Shown here: positions 15,358 to 22,964 of the stretch, piece by piece | How the letters are laid out: every line of letters starts with the position of its first letter | Numbering within the stretch: position 1 is the first letter of the stretch | Assembly (NCBI GenBank): GCA_002425705.1 | Contig: DIMT01000014.1 | Location: 1-37,999 of the forward strand | Length of the DNA stretch: 37,999 nucleotides | Origin: Firmicutes bacterium UBA5559 | Lineage (GTDB): Bacteria > Bacillota > Clostridia > Peptostreptococcales > Anaerovoracaceae | Direction: 5' to 3' | Translations under genes and position numbers: made by a program | Notes under the pieces: model-generated | Seen by the model: the letters and a program-made list of their open reading frames with translations, nothing else | Told to the model about the DNA's origin: nothing | Databases searched by the model: none

Positions 15358-16842
15358 ATGATCAAGTATAACAGTACCAGAGGAAGTCAGCAGGAAAAGA
15401 CCGCCGCCCAGGCAGTGATCCAGGGCATTGCAGAAGATAAAGGCCTTTATGTGCCCGATCAGATTCCAGCCCTGGATGTCTCCCCGGAAGCCCTGAAAGA
15501 TGCTACTTATCAGGAGATTGCAGAAAAGGTGATTTCCGCTTTCTTTACCGATTATACCGCCGAAGAGATGAAGGCTTGCGTTTATGGAGCCTATGACGAT
15601 AAATTTGAAGAAAAAACCATTGCCCCTCTTGTGAAAGCCGGAGATGCCTATTTCCTGGAGCTTTACCACGGACGGACAGCTGCATTCAAGGACATGGCCC
15701 TTTCTATCCTTCCTTATCTGCTGACGACAGCACTGAAGAAGGAAAAAGAGGATAAGAAAATCTGCATCCTGACCGCTACCTCCGGAGACACCGGTAAAGC
15801 GGCCCTGGAAGGATTTGCCGACGTGGCAGGGACGGAAATCGTGGTCTTTTATCCCAACCAGGGAGTCAGCCAGGTCCAGGAGCGGCAGATGGTGACCCAG
15901 GAAGGGGACAACACGGCTGTCTTCGCCATCAACGGTAATTTTGACGATGCCCAAACCGGAGTCAAACTGATCTTCAATGACAGCGCTTTCGCGGAAGAAC
16001 TGGCGGCCAAAGGAGTCAAGCTCTCCTCTGCCAATTCCATCAACATCGGCCGGCTGGTTCCTCAGGTAGCCTATTATGTTTATGCCTATGTGCAGCTGCT
16101 GAAACAGGGGGCTGTCAAGCCGGGAGAAAAAATCAACGTGGTGGTGCCAACCGGGAATTTCGGCAATATCCTGGCAGCTTATTACGCCAAGCAGATGGGG
16201 ATTCCCATGGGAAAACTAATCTGTGCATCCAACGAAAACAATGTCCTGACGGATTTCATCCGAACAGGAGAATACAACATCAATAGGGATTTTTACCTGA
16301 CCAATTCTCCTTCCATGGATATCCTGATATCCTCCAATTTGGAGCGGCTTCTGTATCATCTGTCCGGCAATGACGGAGCGGAGATCAAGAGCCTGATGGA
16401 GCAGCTGGATAAAAACAAGGTTTACCGGGTAAATGAAAAGATTCGTTCCGGACTGGCCGATTTTGAGGCTGGCTATGCGGATATGACCGACACCAACCAG
16501 GCTATCGGAAACATGTATGAAGAGAACGGGTACCTGATGGACACCCATACGGCCGTGGCCTACAAGGTTTACCAGGATTATAAAAAGGAAACAGGGGATG
16601 AGACGGTCGCCGTCATTGCCTCCACTGCCAGCGCCTATAAATTCGCCGACAGTGTTGCAGAGTCCCTGGGGCTTCCTGTTGCAGAAGACGGCTTTGCCAA
16701 CCTGAGAGCCCTTCACGAAAAGACCGGGGTTCGGGTACCGAAAGGCCTTGAGGGTCTGGAAGAAAAGCCCGTCCGCCATACTGGCGTACTGGAAAAGGAT
16801 GAGATGAAGGATGCGGTTCTGAAATTCATCCTCCGATATTAG
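15358..16842 (+). CDS. thrC: Threonine synthase
   Basis: 494 aa, the longer ThrC type found in bacteria and fungi. It converts O-phosphohomoserine to threonine. The N-terminus YNSTRGS, the PLP lysine K111 in GRTAAFKDMALS, the TATSGDTGKAALEGF loop and the VVVPTGNFGNILAAYYA block are diagnostic. The ribosome binding site is AAAGGAG. Threonine and methionine share homoserine as precursor, which fits the metY neighbourhood, but thrC has its own promoter. The MFS gene follows after 18 bp. Confidence 0.95.
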   Translation: MIKYNSTRGSQQEKTAAQAVIQGIAEDKGLYVPDQIPALDVSPEALKDATYQEIAEKVISAFFTDYTAEEMKACVYGAYDDKFEEKTIAPLVKAGDAYFLELYHGRTAAFKDMALSILPYLLTTALKKEKEDKKICILTATSGDTGKAALEGFADVAGTEIVVFYPNQGVSQVQERQMVTQEGDNTAVFAINGNFDDAQTGVKLIFNDSAFAEELAAKGVKLSSANSINIGRLVPQVAYYVYAYVQLLKQGAVKPGEKINVVVPTGNFGNILAAYYAKQMGIPMGKLICASNENNVLTDFIRTGEYNINRDFYLTNSPSMDILISSNLERLLYHLSGNDGAEIKSLMEQLDKNKVYRVNEKIRSGLADFEAGYADMTDTNQAIGNMYEENGYLMDTHTAVAYKVYQDYKKETGDETVAVIASTASAYKFADSVAESLGLPVAEDGFANLRALHEKTGVRVPKGLEGLEEKPVRHTGVLEKDEMKDAVLKFILRY

Positions 16843-16860
16843 AAACAGGAGACGATTGCC

Positions 16861-18294
16861 TTGAAGGAATCGAGCACCAAGGAGCTTACCAAAAATCAGA
16901 AAGCCACCTTGTACGTGGTGCTGGTGACAGCTTTTACCACCACCTTTACAGGAAGTGCCCTGAATCTGTCCATTCCGGACATGGGCCGGGATTTTCAGGC
17001 CAGTGCCGGGGCCATCGGCTGGGTAGTCATGGCCTATATGCTGACTGTAGCAGCCCTGTCCGTGCCCGTTGGACGAATATCCGATCTTAATGACAGAAAA
17101 AAGTTACTGGTGGCGGGAATCGTCACCTTTGCTTTTGCATCCCTTCTTTCGGCTTTTGCCTGGAATCTGGAAATCATCATATTCCTTCGGGTGATTCAGG
17201 GAATCGGCGGGGCCATGATATTCAGCACCAGCACCCCCACCCTGATCAGCGCCTTTCCCCAGAATCAGCGAGGACGGGTATTGGGCTATTCCATTGCTTC
17301 TACGTACATCGGCCTTTCTGCCGGCCCGGTGGTTGGCGGGTTTCTGAACCATTACCTGGGGTGGAGATCCATTTTCATCTTTACCTTTCTTCTGACGGCA
17401 GCTGTATCGGGTATCGCCATTAAACGATTGCCATCCCCTCCCAAGGGAGCGAACCAGGGTATGGATTGGATCGGCAATCTGCTGTATATACTCATGATCC
17501 TATTCCTGATGATTGGTCTTTCTTCCATCTCGACGGTTCCCTATGCCAAGGGGCTGATTGCAGCAGGATTCCTGCTGCTGTTCCTTTTTTTGCTCCTGCA
17601 ACGAAAAAGCCTATCGCCGATTATCAATGTATCCCTGTTTGCAACGAATCTGGCCTACACGGCGTCCAATTTGGCAGCTCTTTTAAATTATGGGGCAACC
17701 TTTGCCATCGGATACCTCACCTCGATTTATCTGCAGGTGGTCATGGGTTATTCGTCCCAGACAGCCGGGCTGATCCTTATCGTTCAGCCTGTAATCATGG
17801 CCCTGATTTCTCCGGCTATGGGCAAGATGTCCGATTCCGTATCCCCCCACAAGCTGTCCACCATTGGGATGCTGCTCTGTGCTGCAGGACTCAGCTTTTT
17901 TCTGTTTCTATCCCAGGAAACCAGCATGGTGTTTATTATGACCGCTCTGATCCTATCCGGTTTGGGCTTCGGCATCTTTTCATCGCCTAATACCAATGCG
18001 GTCATGGCCTGCGTGGAACCCAAAGATTATGGGGTTGCCTCCTCGGTATTGGCAACCATGCGCTCCGTGGGGCATACCTCCAGCATGGCCGTGGTTACTC
18101 TCATCATTGGTATCTACATGGCCGGTGTTCCTCTGGTAGATGCCCCTCCAGCGCTGCTGATTGAAACCATCCATGCCTCCTTTCGGGTCTTCGTGGTCAT
18201 CTGCCTGATCGGGGCATTCCAGAAACCCATACTCTTCGGCATTCGGGCCATTATCCGAATTGTCAAAAGAAAAATGTTGCAAAGCGATCAATAA
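16861..18294 (+). CDS. MFS transporter, DHA2 (EmrB/QacA) type
   Basis: 477 aa membrane protein with about 14 hydrophobic segments, as in the drug:H+ antiporter-2 family. Motif A-like GRISDLNDRKK lies after helix 2, and the helix 5 motif C region reads GLSAGPVVGGFL. It starts at TTG 16861, preceded by AGGAG at eight bases. It lies 18 bp after thrC, so the two are probably cotranscribed. Export of an amino acid or a toxic compound is possible; sequence alone does not decide the substrate. Confidence 0.85.
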   Translation: MKESSTKELTKNQKATLYVVLVTAFTTTFTGSALNLSIPDMGRDFQASAGAIGWVVMAYMLTVAALSVPVGRISDLNDRKKLLVAGIVTFAFASLLSAFAWNLEIIIFLRVIQGIGGAMIFSTSTPTLISAFPQNQRGRVLGYSIASTYIGLSAGPVVGGFLNHYLGWRSIFIFTFLLTAAVSGIAIKRLPSPPKGANQGMDWIGNLLYILMILFLMIGLSSISTVPYAKGLIAAGFLLLFLFLLLQRKSLSPIINVSLFATNLAYTASNLAALLNYGATFAIGYLTSIYLQVVMGYSSQTAGLILIVQPVIMALISPAMGKMSDSVSPHKLSTIGMLLCAAGLSFFLFLSQETSMVFIMTALILSGLGFGIFSSPNTNAVMACVEPKDYGVASSVLATMRSVGHTSSMAVVTLIIGIYMAGVPLVDAPPALLIETIHASFRVFVVICLIGAFQKPILFGIRAIIRIVKRKMLQSDQ

Positions 18295-18305
18295 TATGCT
18301 ATATT
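18277..18305 (+). promoter_or_regulatory. Promoter of tRNA-Ser
   Basis: TTGCAA, 17 bases, TATATT, with the -35 inside the last codons of the MFS gene; about 30 bases lie between the likely start site and the mature tRNA. Confidence 0.55.
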
Positions 18306-18342
18306 ACTAATTGTGCCTCATCCAATAACGGGGCACCCATAT

Positions 18343-18430
18343 GGAGGATTGACCGAGTGGCTAAGGAGCCTGATTGGAAATCAGGTAAGGTGTAACAGCC
18401 CCGTGGGTTCGAGTCCCATGTCCTCCGCCA
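18343..18430 (+). tRNA. tRNA-Ser (anticodon GGA)
   Basis: 88 bases with encoded CCA and the long variable arm expected for a class II tRNA. The acceptor stem is GGAGGAT/GTCCTCC, the anticodon stem-loop is CCTGA-TTGGAAA-TCAGG (anticodon GGA), and the T arm is GTGGGTTCGAGTCCCAT. The discriminator base is G, typical of Ser. Confidence 0.95.
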
Positions 18431-18465
18431 AATAAAAAAGAGACCAGCCGGTCTCTTTTTTATTT
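18430..18465 (+). terminator. Terminator directly abutting tRNA-Ser
   Basis: A 16-bp perfect stem (18430-18445 with 18450-18465, loop AGCC) whose first base is the final A of the tRNA CCA. The 3' arm contains TTTTTT. Confidence 0.85.
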
Positions 18466-18483
18466 GCCCCGGAGGCGGGAATC

Positions 18484-18513
18484 GGACCCACGGGAGTGGG
18501 TGAGAAAGTCCCA
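18484..18513. repeat. 30-bp structured repeat, copy 1
   Basis: This 30-base unit starts GGACCCACGGGAGTGGG and ends GTCCCA. It contains a CCCAC/GTGGG hairpin and recurs at 18680-18709 with one mismatch. With its 5' flank it resembles the antisense of a tRNA T-arm and acceptor (GGAGG...GGGAATCGGACCCACGGG). Confidence 0.8.
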
Positions 18514-18515
18514 AG

Positions 18516-18552
18516 CCCATTTTACGCGGCTTTAGCCGCAGAGTAAAATGGG
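18516..18552. repeat. Long hairpin within the tRNA-Ser-linked region
   Basis: CCCATTTTAC pairs with GTAAAATGGG and the inner GCGGCT pairs with AGCCGC: 16 bp with a small bulge and a two-base loop. The bases GTCCCA (18508) and TGGGAC (18549) offer an alternative pairing with the preceding repeat. Confidence 0.75.
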
Positions 18553-18589
18553 ACAGCGAAGGGAGCGAAAAAAGATTCACAAAGCGACT

Positions 18590-18620
18590 GGAGGAGGCCG
18601 CAGGCCGTTGTCCTCCGCCA
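18590..18620 (+). repeat. tRNA-Ser-like minihelix ending in GCCA
   Basis: GGAGGA (18590-18595) pairs with TCCTCC (18611-18616), followed by GCCA; these are the acceptor ends of the upstream tRNA-Ser. Between them lies only a GGCC-GCA-GGCC hairpin and GTTG. The 13 bases TGTCCTCCGCCAA are identical to the tRNA 3' end. I read it as a tRNA relic or a deliberate tRNA mimic. Confidence 0.6.
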
Positions 18621-18662
18621 ATAAATTAATGCCACCCAACCGGGTGGCATTAATTTATTTTT
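18620..18662 (+). terminator. 18-bp hairpin terminator after the minihelix
   Basis: A perfect 18-bp stem (18620-18637 with 18642-18659, loop AACC) followed by TTT. As at the real tRNA, it begins on the last base of CCA. Its core ATGCCACCC/GGGTGGCAT recurs in the bfr terminator. Confidence 0.85.
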
Positions 18663-18679
18663 GTGAAAGATATCGACTA

Positions 18680-18709
18680 GGACCCACGGGAGTGGGTGAG
18701 AAGGTCCCA
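18680..18709. repeat. 30-bp structured repeat, copy 2
   Basis: Second copy of the unit at 18484, 29 of 30 bases identical, but not followed by the long hairpin or the minihelix. It lies 18 bases after the second terminator, mirroring the position of copy 1 after the first terminator. Confidence 0.8.
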
Positions 18710-18882
18710 TAAATGAAAACAATGTCAATAATTATCGGAAATAGGAGAAGTAGTTCAAGGCGATATTACAAATCAGGATACCGAACAGGTATATAATATA
18801 AAAAAGCATAAATTAAATGCAACGGTTATCAGGTTCAGTAAAAAAAAAGATAATGAAGTGAAAAAAGAAAGGAGCTAATCCG
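18710..18882. other. Upstream region of bacterioferritin
   Basis: AT-rich, no recognised gene. TATAAT is at 18792-18797 without a good -35. A frame at 18732-18878 stays open to a TAA just before bfr but has no start codon and resembles nothing I know; it may be the tail of a decayed gene. An ATAATTAT palindrome at 18728-18735 is weakly Fur-box-like. Confidence 0.35.
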
Positions 18883-19350
18883 ATGAAAGGCAATGAGAAA
18901 TTGATCGGCGTTTTAAATTCACTGCTTTCCGATGAATTGAGCGCAACCAACCAGTACATTGTACATTCCGAGATGAACGCTAACTGGGGTTATGACAAAC
19001 TCCACGAGTACTTTGAGAAACGAGCCATCGACGAGATGAAGCATGCGGAAAAACTGATAGCCAGGATTTTGTTTTTAGAGGGGATTCCCATTGTCAGCAA
19101 TTTGCATGACATTAAAATTGGAAGTGATGCAGTCAAGCAACTGGAGCATGACCATTTTTCAGAAGAAGGAGCCATTAAAGCCTACAATGAGGCAATACTG
19201 CTGGCTGGTGAGGTGAAGGATTTTGCAACCCGTGAAATACTCGAAAGCATTTTAAATGATGAGGATCGTCACATCGATGAGATTGAAGAACTTCAGGATC
19301 AGATATCCCATATGTCTTTGCCGCTGTTCTTAACGACACAAGTGGAATAA
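18883..19350 (+). CDS. bfr: Bacterioferritin
   Basis: 155 aa four-helix ferritin, typical Bfr length. It stores iron as a 24-mer shell. It starts MKGNEKLIGVLNSLLSDELSATNQY, like other Bfr proteins, and carries the ferroxidase ligands in SDEL, IDEMKHAE and NDEDRHIDE. The Met of IDEMKHAE occupies the heme-ligand position (Met52 in E. coli), so heme binding is expected. The ribosome binding site is AAAGGAG. It is transcribed alone and ends at a strong terminator. Codon use is more AT-rich than in the hyp or met genes. Confidence 0.94.
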   Translation: MKGNEKLIGVLNSLLSDELSATNQYIVHSEMNANWGYDKLHEYFEKRAIDEMKHAEKLIARILFLEGIPIVSNLHDIKIGSDAVKQLEHDHFSEEGAIKAYNEAILLAGEVKDFATREILESILNDEDRHIDEIEELQDQISHMSLPLFLTTQVE

Positions 19351-19366
19351 AACACATAACAGAGCT

Positions 19367-19407
19367 GCAAACAAATGCCACCCGATCGGGTGGCATTTGT
19401 TTGTTTT
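19367..19407 (+). terminator. Terminator after bfr, likely bidirectional
   Basis: A stem of about 17 bp (core AAACAAATGCCACCC/GGGTGGCATTTGTTT, loop GATC) followed by TTTT. It lies between the convergent bfr and DUF1847 genes. The core matches the terminator at 18620. Confidence 0.85.
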
Positions 19408-19425
19408 ACCCTTTATAGAAGTGTT

Positions 19426-20046
19426 TCAATATACCTTCTTTTTGTAGTACCCATCCGACAGGTAGATTGCCCCAAGGGGATTGTGGGCCAGAACCCGGTC
19501 CTTCACGGCAAAAACCGTTACCGGAGCATCAGAGTGCTTGATAAAGAGGGAGTCGTGACCGACGCATAAGCCAAGGACGATGTTAAACTCTGTGCCCTCC
19601 TTATTGAGAAACATGGCCTGACCTATAGGGTTGCACATGGGCTCAAAGGTTCCTTGCTCCACTTTCTTATCTTCTGGGATTCCCAGAAATTCCTTAGGGA
19701 TGCTTCCGTTTTTGCAGACCACAGAATGGACGGAAAATCCGTGATGAGTCAGAATCTTGGTTAAAGTCTTTGCTTCGTTGGAAAAACCGAGGCAAAAGGC
19801 GATTCCAAGCTTTTGGAAATTACACTTCCTTGCAAAATCGATGGTTTCTTCCAGCCTTGTCTTTTGGCAATAGCCTTCTGCCTCCACTAAAGCAGATTGA
19901 TATGCCAGATGGTAGTTTTCTTGCTCTTTGTACAGCTCTTTGATTTTTTCCAAATCCTCGGTATCCCGGGAGGGACAGTTGGGAGGATAATTGTTTTTAT
20001 CATTGGTATCGCAAGGGTGATTCTTGCAGAATGAACATGTAAACAT
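19426..20046 (-). CDS. DUF1847 family protein, Cys-rich, putative metal binding
   Basis: 206 aa. Features that fit DUF1847 are an N-terminal Cys cluster (CSFCKNHPCD...NCPSRD), the EAEGYCQKTRLEETIDFA block, GIAFCLGFSNEA, VCKNGSIP, and the C-terminal CNPIGQA / GLCVGHDSLF. The many conserved cysteines suggest a metal or Fe-S centre; function is unknown. The start at 20046 has GGCAGG upstream. It has its own promoter and is divergent from the TetR gene, sharing a 151-bp intergenic region with it. Confidence 0.85.
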   Translation of the reverse strand: MFTCSFCKNHPCDTNDKNNYPPNCPSRDTEDLEKIKELYKEQENYHLAYQSALVEAEGYCQKTRLEETIDFARKCNFQKLGIAFCLGFSNEAKTLTKILTHHGFSVHSVVCKNGSIPKEFLGIPEDKKVEQGTFEPMCNPIGQAMFLNKEGTEFNIVLGLCVGHDSLFIKHSDAPVTVFAVKDRVLAHNPLGAIYLSDGYYKKKVY

Positions 20047-20070
20047 AAAGATACCTGCCTTTCTACTAGT

Positions 20071-20099
20071 AGCATAGCCGAGTTAAAGGCATATGTCAA
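20071..20099 (-). promoter_or_regulatory. Promoter of the DUF1847 gene
   Basis: On the minus strand: TTGACA, 17 bases, TATGCT, about 25 bases before the start codon. Confidence 0.65.
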
Positions 20100-20112
20100 A
20101 TTCATTTTGGTA

Positions 20113-20153
20113 TTGACAACACTGAAAAGGTGATGTATATTGAACATGTTCAA
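20113..20153 (+). promoter_or_regulatory. TetR-operon promoter with palindromic operator
   Basis: TTGACA (20113-20118), 17 bases, TATATT (20136-20141). A perfect 14-bp palindrome TTGAACATGTTCAA (20140-20153) overlaps the -10 edge and covers the start site. This is the position for autorepression by the TetR protein encoded next. Confidence 0.75.
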
Positions 20154-20197
20154 AACAAAAACAAATAATTCTAATTAAATTCAAGGTGGGGTGCAAG

Positions 20198-20773
20198 ATG
20201 AGAATAAATGATCAGGAAGCGAAAGAAAGGATTATCCTTGTGGTCAAAGAAATGATGAAAGAAGACCTGGACCTGGACAGGCTGACGGTCAGGCAGATCG
20301 CTGAGCGGGCGGAAGTGGGCATTGGCTTGATCAACTACTACTTCAAATCCAAGGACAAGTTGATCAGCCTGGTTGTCGGCGAAGTAATGGCCAATCTGGT
20401 TTCTGATTATTTAAGCCAGGAATCCGACGGAGATTTGGACCCTGCAAATCGGCTGAAGGAAATGCTGAAAGCATTGTATGGGTTTGGGGAAAAGCACAAC
20501 AAATATGTCCATTACCTGATTACCCACACTCTTCTGGAAGGGGACCTGGGAGCGGCCATGATGCTGATTCCAAAGCTAAAAGAAGTATTCCCCGATAAGG
20601 ATGAATTTCAGATAAGAATCATTGCCCTCCAGATATTACTGCCCATCCAGATCACCAGTCTGAATCCTGGATCTTTTCATCTATATAGCGGCATTGATCT
20701 GAGAGATGCCGGTCAAAGAAATAATTATATCGATATGTTGATTGACAATTTAATGACTGGAAGTCAATTTTAA
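20198..20773 (+). CDS. TetR/AcrR-family transcriptional regulator
   Basis: 191 aa, normal TetR length. The N-terminal helix-turn-helix is readable as LTVRQIAERAEVGIGLINYYFKSKDKLI, followed by a variable ligand-binding domain. I choose ATG 20198, after AAGGTGGGG, rather than the GTG at 20186. It heads a run of four plus-strand genes and likely represses its own operon through the palindrome upstream. The inducer is unknown; the hydrolases downstream suggest a small organic ester or amide. Confidence 0.9.
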   Translation: MRINDQEAKERIILVVKEMMKEDLDLDRLTVRQIAERAEVGIGLINYYFKSKDKLISLVVGEVMANLVSDYLSQESDGDLDPANRLKEMLKALYGFGEKHNKYVHYLITHTLLEGDLGAAMMLIPKLKEVFPDKDEFQIRIIALQILLPIQITSLNPGSFHLYSGIDLRDAGQRNNYIDMLIDNLMTGSQF

Positions 20774-20793
20774 GAAAGGAAAAAAGTAAAAAC

Positions 20794-20985
20794 ATGAATA
20801 CCATAAAAATTTTAGCAGGTTCAATGATGCTTTTAATGGCTGCGATAACTATTATTTGCGGGATGTGGGTCAAGACCAATCATATAACCGATCCTGGTTC
20901 CTTAAAATTCCATATGATATCCGGCGGGATCACAGCCGTTGTCATGATTATTTATTTTGTCATGACCATCAAAACCGGAAGGTAA
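20794..20985 (+). CDS. Small membrane protein, two transmembrane segments
   Basis: 63 aa with two hydrophobic helices (about 7-25 and 43-58) joined by a polar loop HITDPGSLKFH. No family recognised. It has AAAGGA upstream, lies 20 bp after the TetR gene and 12 bp before the amidohydrolase, so it is part of the operon. The ordered spacing and ribosome binding site make it a real gene rather than a chance frame. Confidence 0.7.
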   Translation: MNTIKILAGSMMLLMAAITIICGMWVKTNHITDPGSLKFHMISGGITAVVMIIYFVMTIKTGR

Positions 20986-20997
20986 CAGGGGGAAGAA

Positions 20998-21852
20998 ATG
21001 ATAATTGATGCTCACGCCCATGCCTGTGGCGAATATTTAGACTTGCAAAGTATTATAAAGGTGCTGGATGAAAACAAGACGGATCAGGTCGTATTATGTC
21101 CAGGGGAGGCAAATAGTAAAAAAAGTTATGGGCTGCCCTTAATTTCAGAATGGTTTCCTCAAAAGGATATCATGTTTGGAGTGAATCGTGTTATTGGCTT
21201 TGTAACGAAATGGACCGGCGCGGCAAAACACATGGATCAACAGAACCAATATGTTTTCCAGCTTGCCCAGATGGCTCCCGGCAGAATCATACAGGCCTAT
21301 TGGATCAATCCCCTTGAAAGGGGTTGTATAAAAAAGCTGGAATCGGATTATCTGGCGTATCAATTCAAGCTGATTAAACTGCATCAATGCTGGCATTCCT
21401 TTGATCTGGATAATCATGTTGTTGAGGAAATTCTGGAATGGGCATTAGCGTGCCAAATGCCGATTTTTATTCATCTTTCCGATAGAAAACAGGTAATGGC
21501 CTTTATTGAGAGAGCAAATAGGCATCTTGACAATACCTTTATCGTAGCCCATCTTATAGGATTTGAAGAAATTATCGCCCATTCAAAGAATCCTAATGTT
21601 TATTATGAGATTTCACCTCCTCCATTGATTGATGTGGAGCGATTAAAGAGAGCCATTCATCTGGCTGGGCCGGATAAAATCATCATGGGATCAGACACAC
21701 CTTATGGCAAACAGAACCTGAAAATGAATCTTAATCGAATAAAGGAACTTGATCTATCCGAATACGATAAAAATCTCATCCGAGGAGAAAACATGCGACG
21801 CATTTTATATTTAAAGAGTTGTGACCAACAGAGGGCTAAGGAAAATGTTTAA
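20998..21852 (+). CDS. Amidohydrolase 2 family metal-dependent hydrolase
   Basis: 284 aa TIM-barrel protein. The metal site is seen as DAHAH at the N-terminus, KLHQCWHSF and IFIHLSD in mid-strand positions, VAHLIGF, and the catalytic Asp in IMGSDTPYG. This is the pattern of amidohydrolase_2 (decarboxylases and lactone or amide hydrolases). The start follows GGGGGAAGAA. The last codons overlap the alpha/beta hydrolase start by 8 bp. Substrate not predictable. Confidence 0.85.
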   Translation: MIIDAHAHACGEYLDLQSIIKVLDENKTDQVVLCPGEANSKKSYGLPLISEWFPQKDIMFGVNRVIGFVTKWTGAAKHMDQQNQYVFQLAQMAPGRIIQAYWINPLERGCIKKLESDYLAYQFKLIKLHQCWHSFDLDNHVVEEILEWALACQMPIFIHLSDRKQVMAFIERANRHLDNTFIVAHLIGFEEIIAHSKNPNVYYEISPPPLIDVERLKRAIHLAGPDKIIMGSDTPYGKQNLKMNLNRIKELDLSEYDKNLIRGENMRRILYLKSCDQQRAKENV

Positions 21853-22801
21853 AAGGAAAAGGGCATCCAAGATGTTGATTTTTGTGGTGCTGCTGTTTGT
21901 TTCAGCCATTCTTTCCTCGATTCCCTTCTATTACCAGGATATGAAGGAAGTGAATCTTTTTATGGAGAATGGTGCAAAGAAAATGGAATCCCCCTATGGT
22001 ACCATCGAGTATCTGGACATCGGTGAAGGGAAGCCAATCCTTCTATCTCATGGGACAATGGGAGGTCATGACCATGGGCTTTTAATGGCCCAAAAGCTGA
22101 TCGGAGATGGATATCGGGTAATAATCCCTTCCAGATTCGGCTATTTAAATTCGGAGATGCCTTCTGATCCGAGCTTTGAGAAGCAAGCGGAAAGCTATGC
22201 GTATCTGATTGAGCAGCTGGAGCTGGAGGAGGTTGTCGTTGCAGGAATGTCAGCTGGAAGTGTACCGGCAACCCTGTTTGCCATTAATTATCCGGATAAG
22301 ACAGAGAAGCTGATTCTCCTATCCAGCATCACCTATGTGCCAAAAGCCTTATCCGAACCCCAAAGCCTGCCCGTGCCGGAAATTGTCTATGAGACCGTAT
22401 TGAATAATGACTACTTGTTCTGGTGTATTTACAAATTGTCCCCAGCCACTGTCAACAATCTCTTCGGAGCCAGCAAGGAACTGACCGCTCAAATCAACCA
22501 GGAAGAACCGGAATTTGTCGATGCAGTGTCCAGAACCTTTCTTCCCGTATCCAGGCGGTATGCCGGCTGGCTCAATGATTCAAATAATATATCCCAATTA
22601 ACGGATATGAATTTGGAAAGCATTGATGTACCGACCCTGGTCATCAGTGCAAAGGATGACAACCTGGCACCCCATAGCTGGAGCGAGTATCTTTCCGGGA
22701 GAATCCATGGATCCCGCTTGGTAGCTTTTGAAACAGGGGGCCATGTGCTTTTAGGGCATACGGATGAAGTGAAAGCATTGTGCAGGAAATTTATAGATTG
22801 A
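21845..22801 (+). CDS. Membrane-anchored alpha/beta hydrolase
   Basis: 318 aa. A basic N-terminus and one hydrophobic helix (about 10-29) anchor it, with the hydrolase domain outside the membrane. The oxyanion region is LLSHGTMGGHDHG, the nucleophile Ser136 sits in AGMSAGS, the acid is in SAKDDNLAP, and the His in TGGHVLLGH. I prefer ATG 21845 over the GTG at 21821. It is the last gene of the TetR operon, before a terminator. Esterase or lactonase activity is the general expectation. Confidence 0.85.
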   Translation: MFKRKRASKMLIFVVLLFVSAILSSIPFYYQDMKEVNLFMENGAKKMESPYGTIEYLDIGEGKPILLSHGTMGGHDHGLLMAQKLIGDGYRVIIPSRFGYLNSEMPSDPSFEKQAESYAYLIEQLELEEVVVAGMSAGSVPATLFAINYPDKTEKLILLSSITYVPKALSEPQSLPVPEIVYETVLNNDYLFWCIYKLSPATVNNLFGASKELTAQINQEEPEFVDAVSRTFLPVSRRYAGWLNDSNNISQLTDMNLESIDVPTLVISAKDDNLAPHSWSEYLSGRIHGSRLVAFETGGHVLLGHTDEVKALCRKFID

Positions 22802-22819
22802 TACTCTGATTATCAGAGG

Positions 22820-22846
22820 AAGAGGCCCCAAATGGCCTCTTTTTTC
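22820..22846 (+). terminator. Terminator of the TetR operon
   Basis: AGAGGCC/GGCCTCT stem with a six-base loop and TTTTTT directly after. Confidence 0.85.
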
Positions 22847-22858
22847 TTGTGCTTTTTC

Positions 22859-22886
22859 CAATGGCTAGTTTAATATAACACCATTG
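22859..22886. promoter_or_regulatory. Inverted repeat around an AT-rich box before the lipoprotein amidohydrolase
   Basis: CAATGG and CCATTG are exact inverses 16 bases apart, with TAATATAAC between them that could serve as a -10. No clear -35. Weak candidate for promoter plus operator. Confidence 0.35.
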
Positions 22887-22964
22887 TGCTATTTACAGTC
22901 TTAATCAGAAAAGGAAAAATGGACATAATCGTTGTCTCATTCAAGTTGTAGAAGGAGGAAATGT

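Noticed and set aside
18299..18580. Minus-strand 93-codon open frame across tRNA-Ser (and a second at 18522-18728)
   Set aside because: It is the antisense of the tRNA and of the repeats; the WDSNPR-type peptide is a known artefact of tRNA antisense translation.
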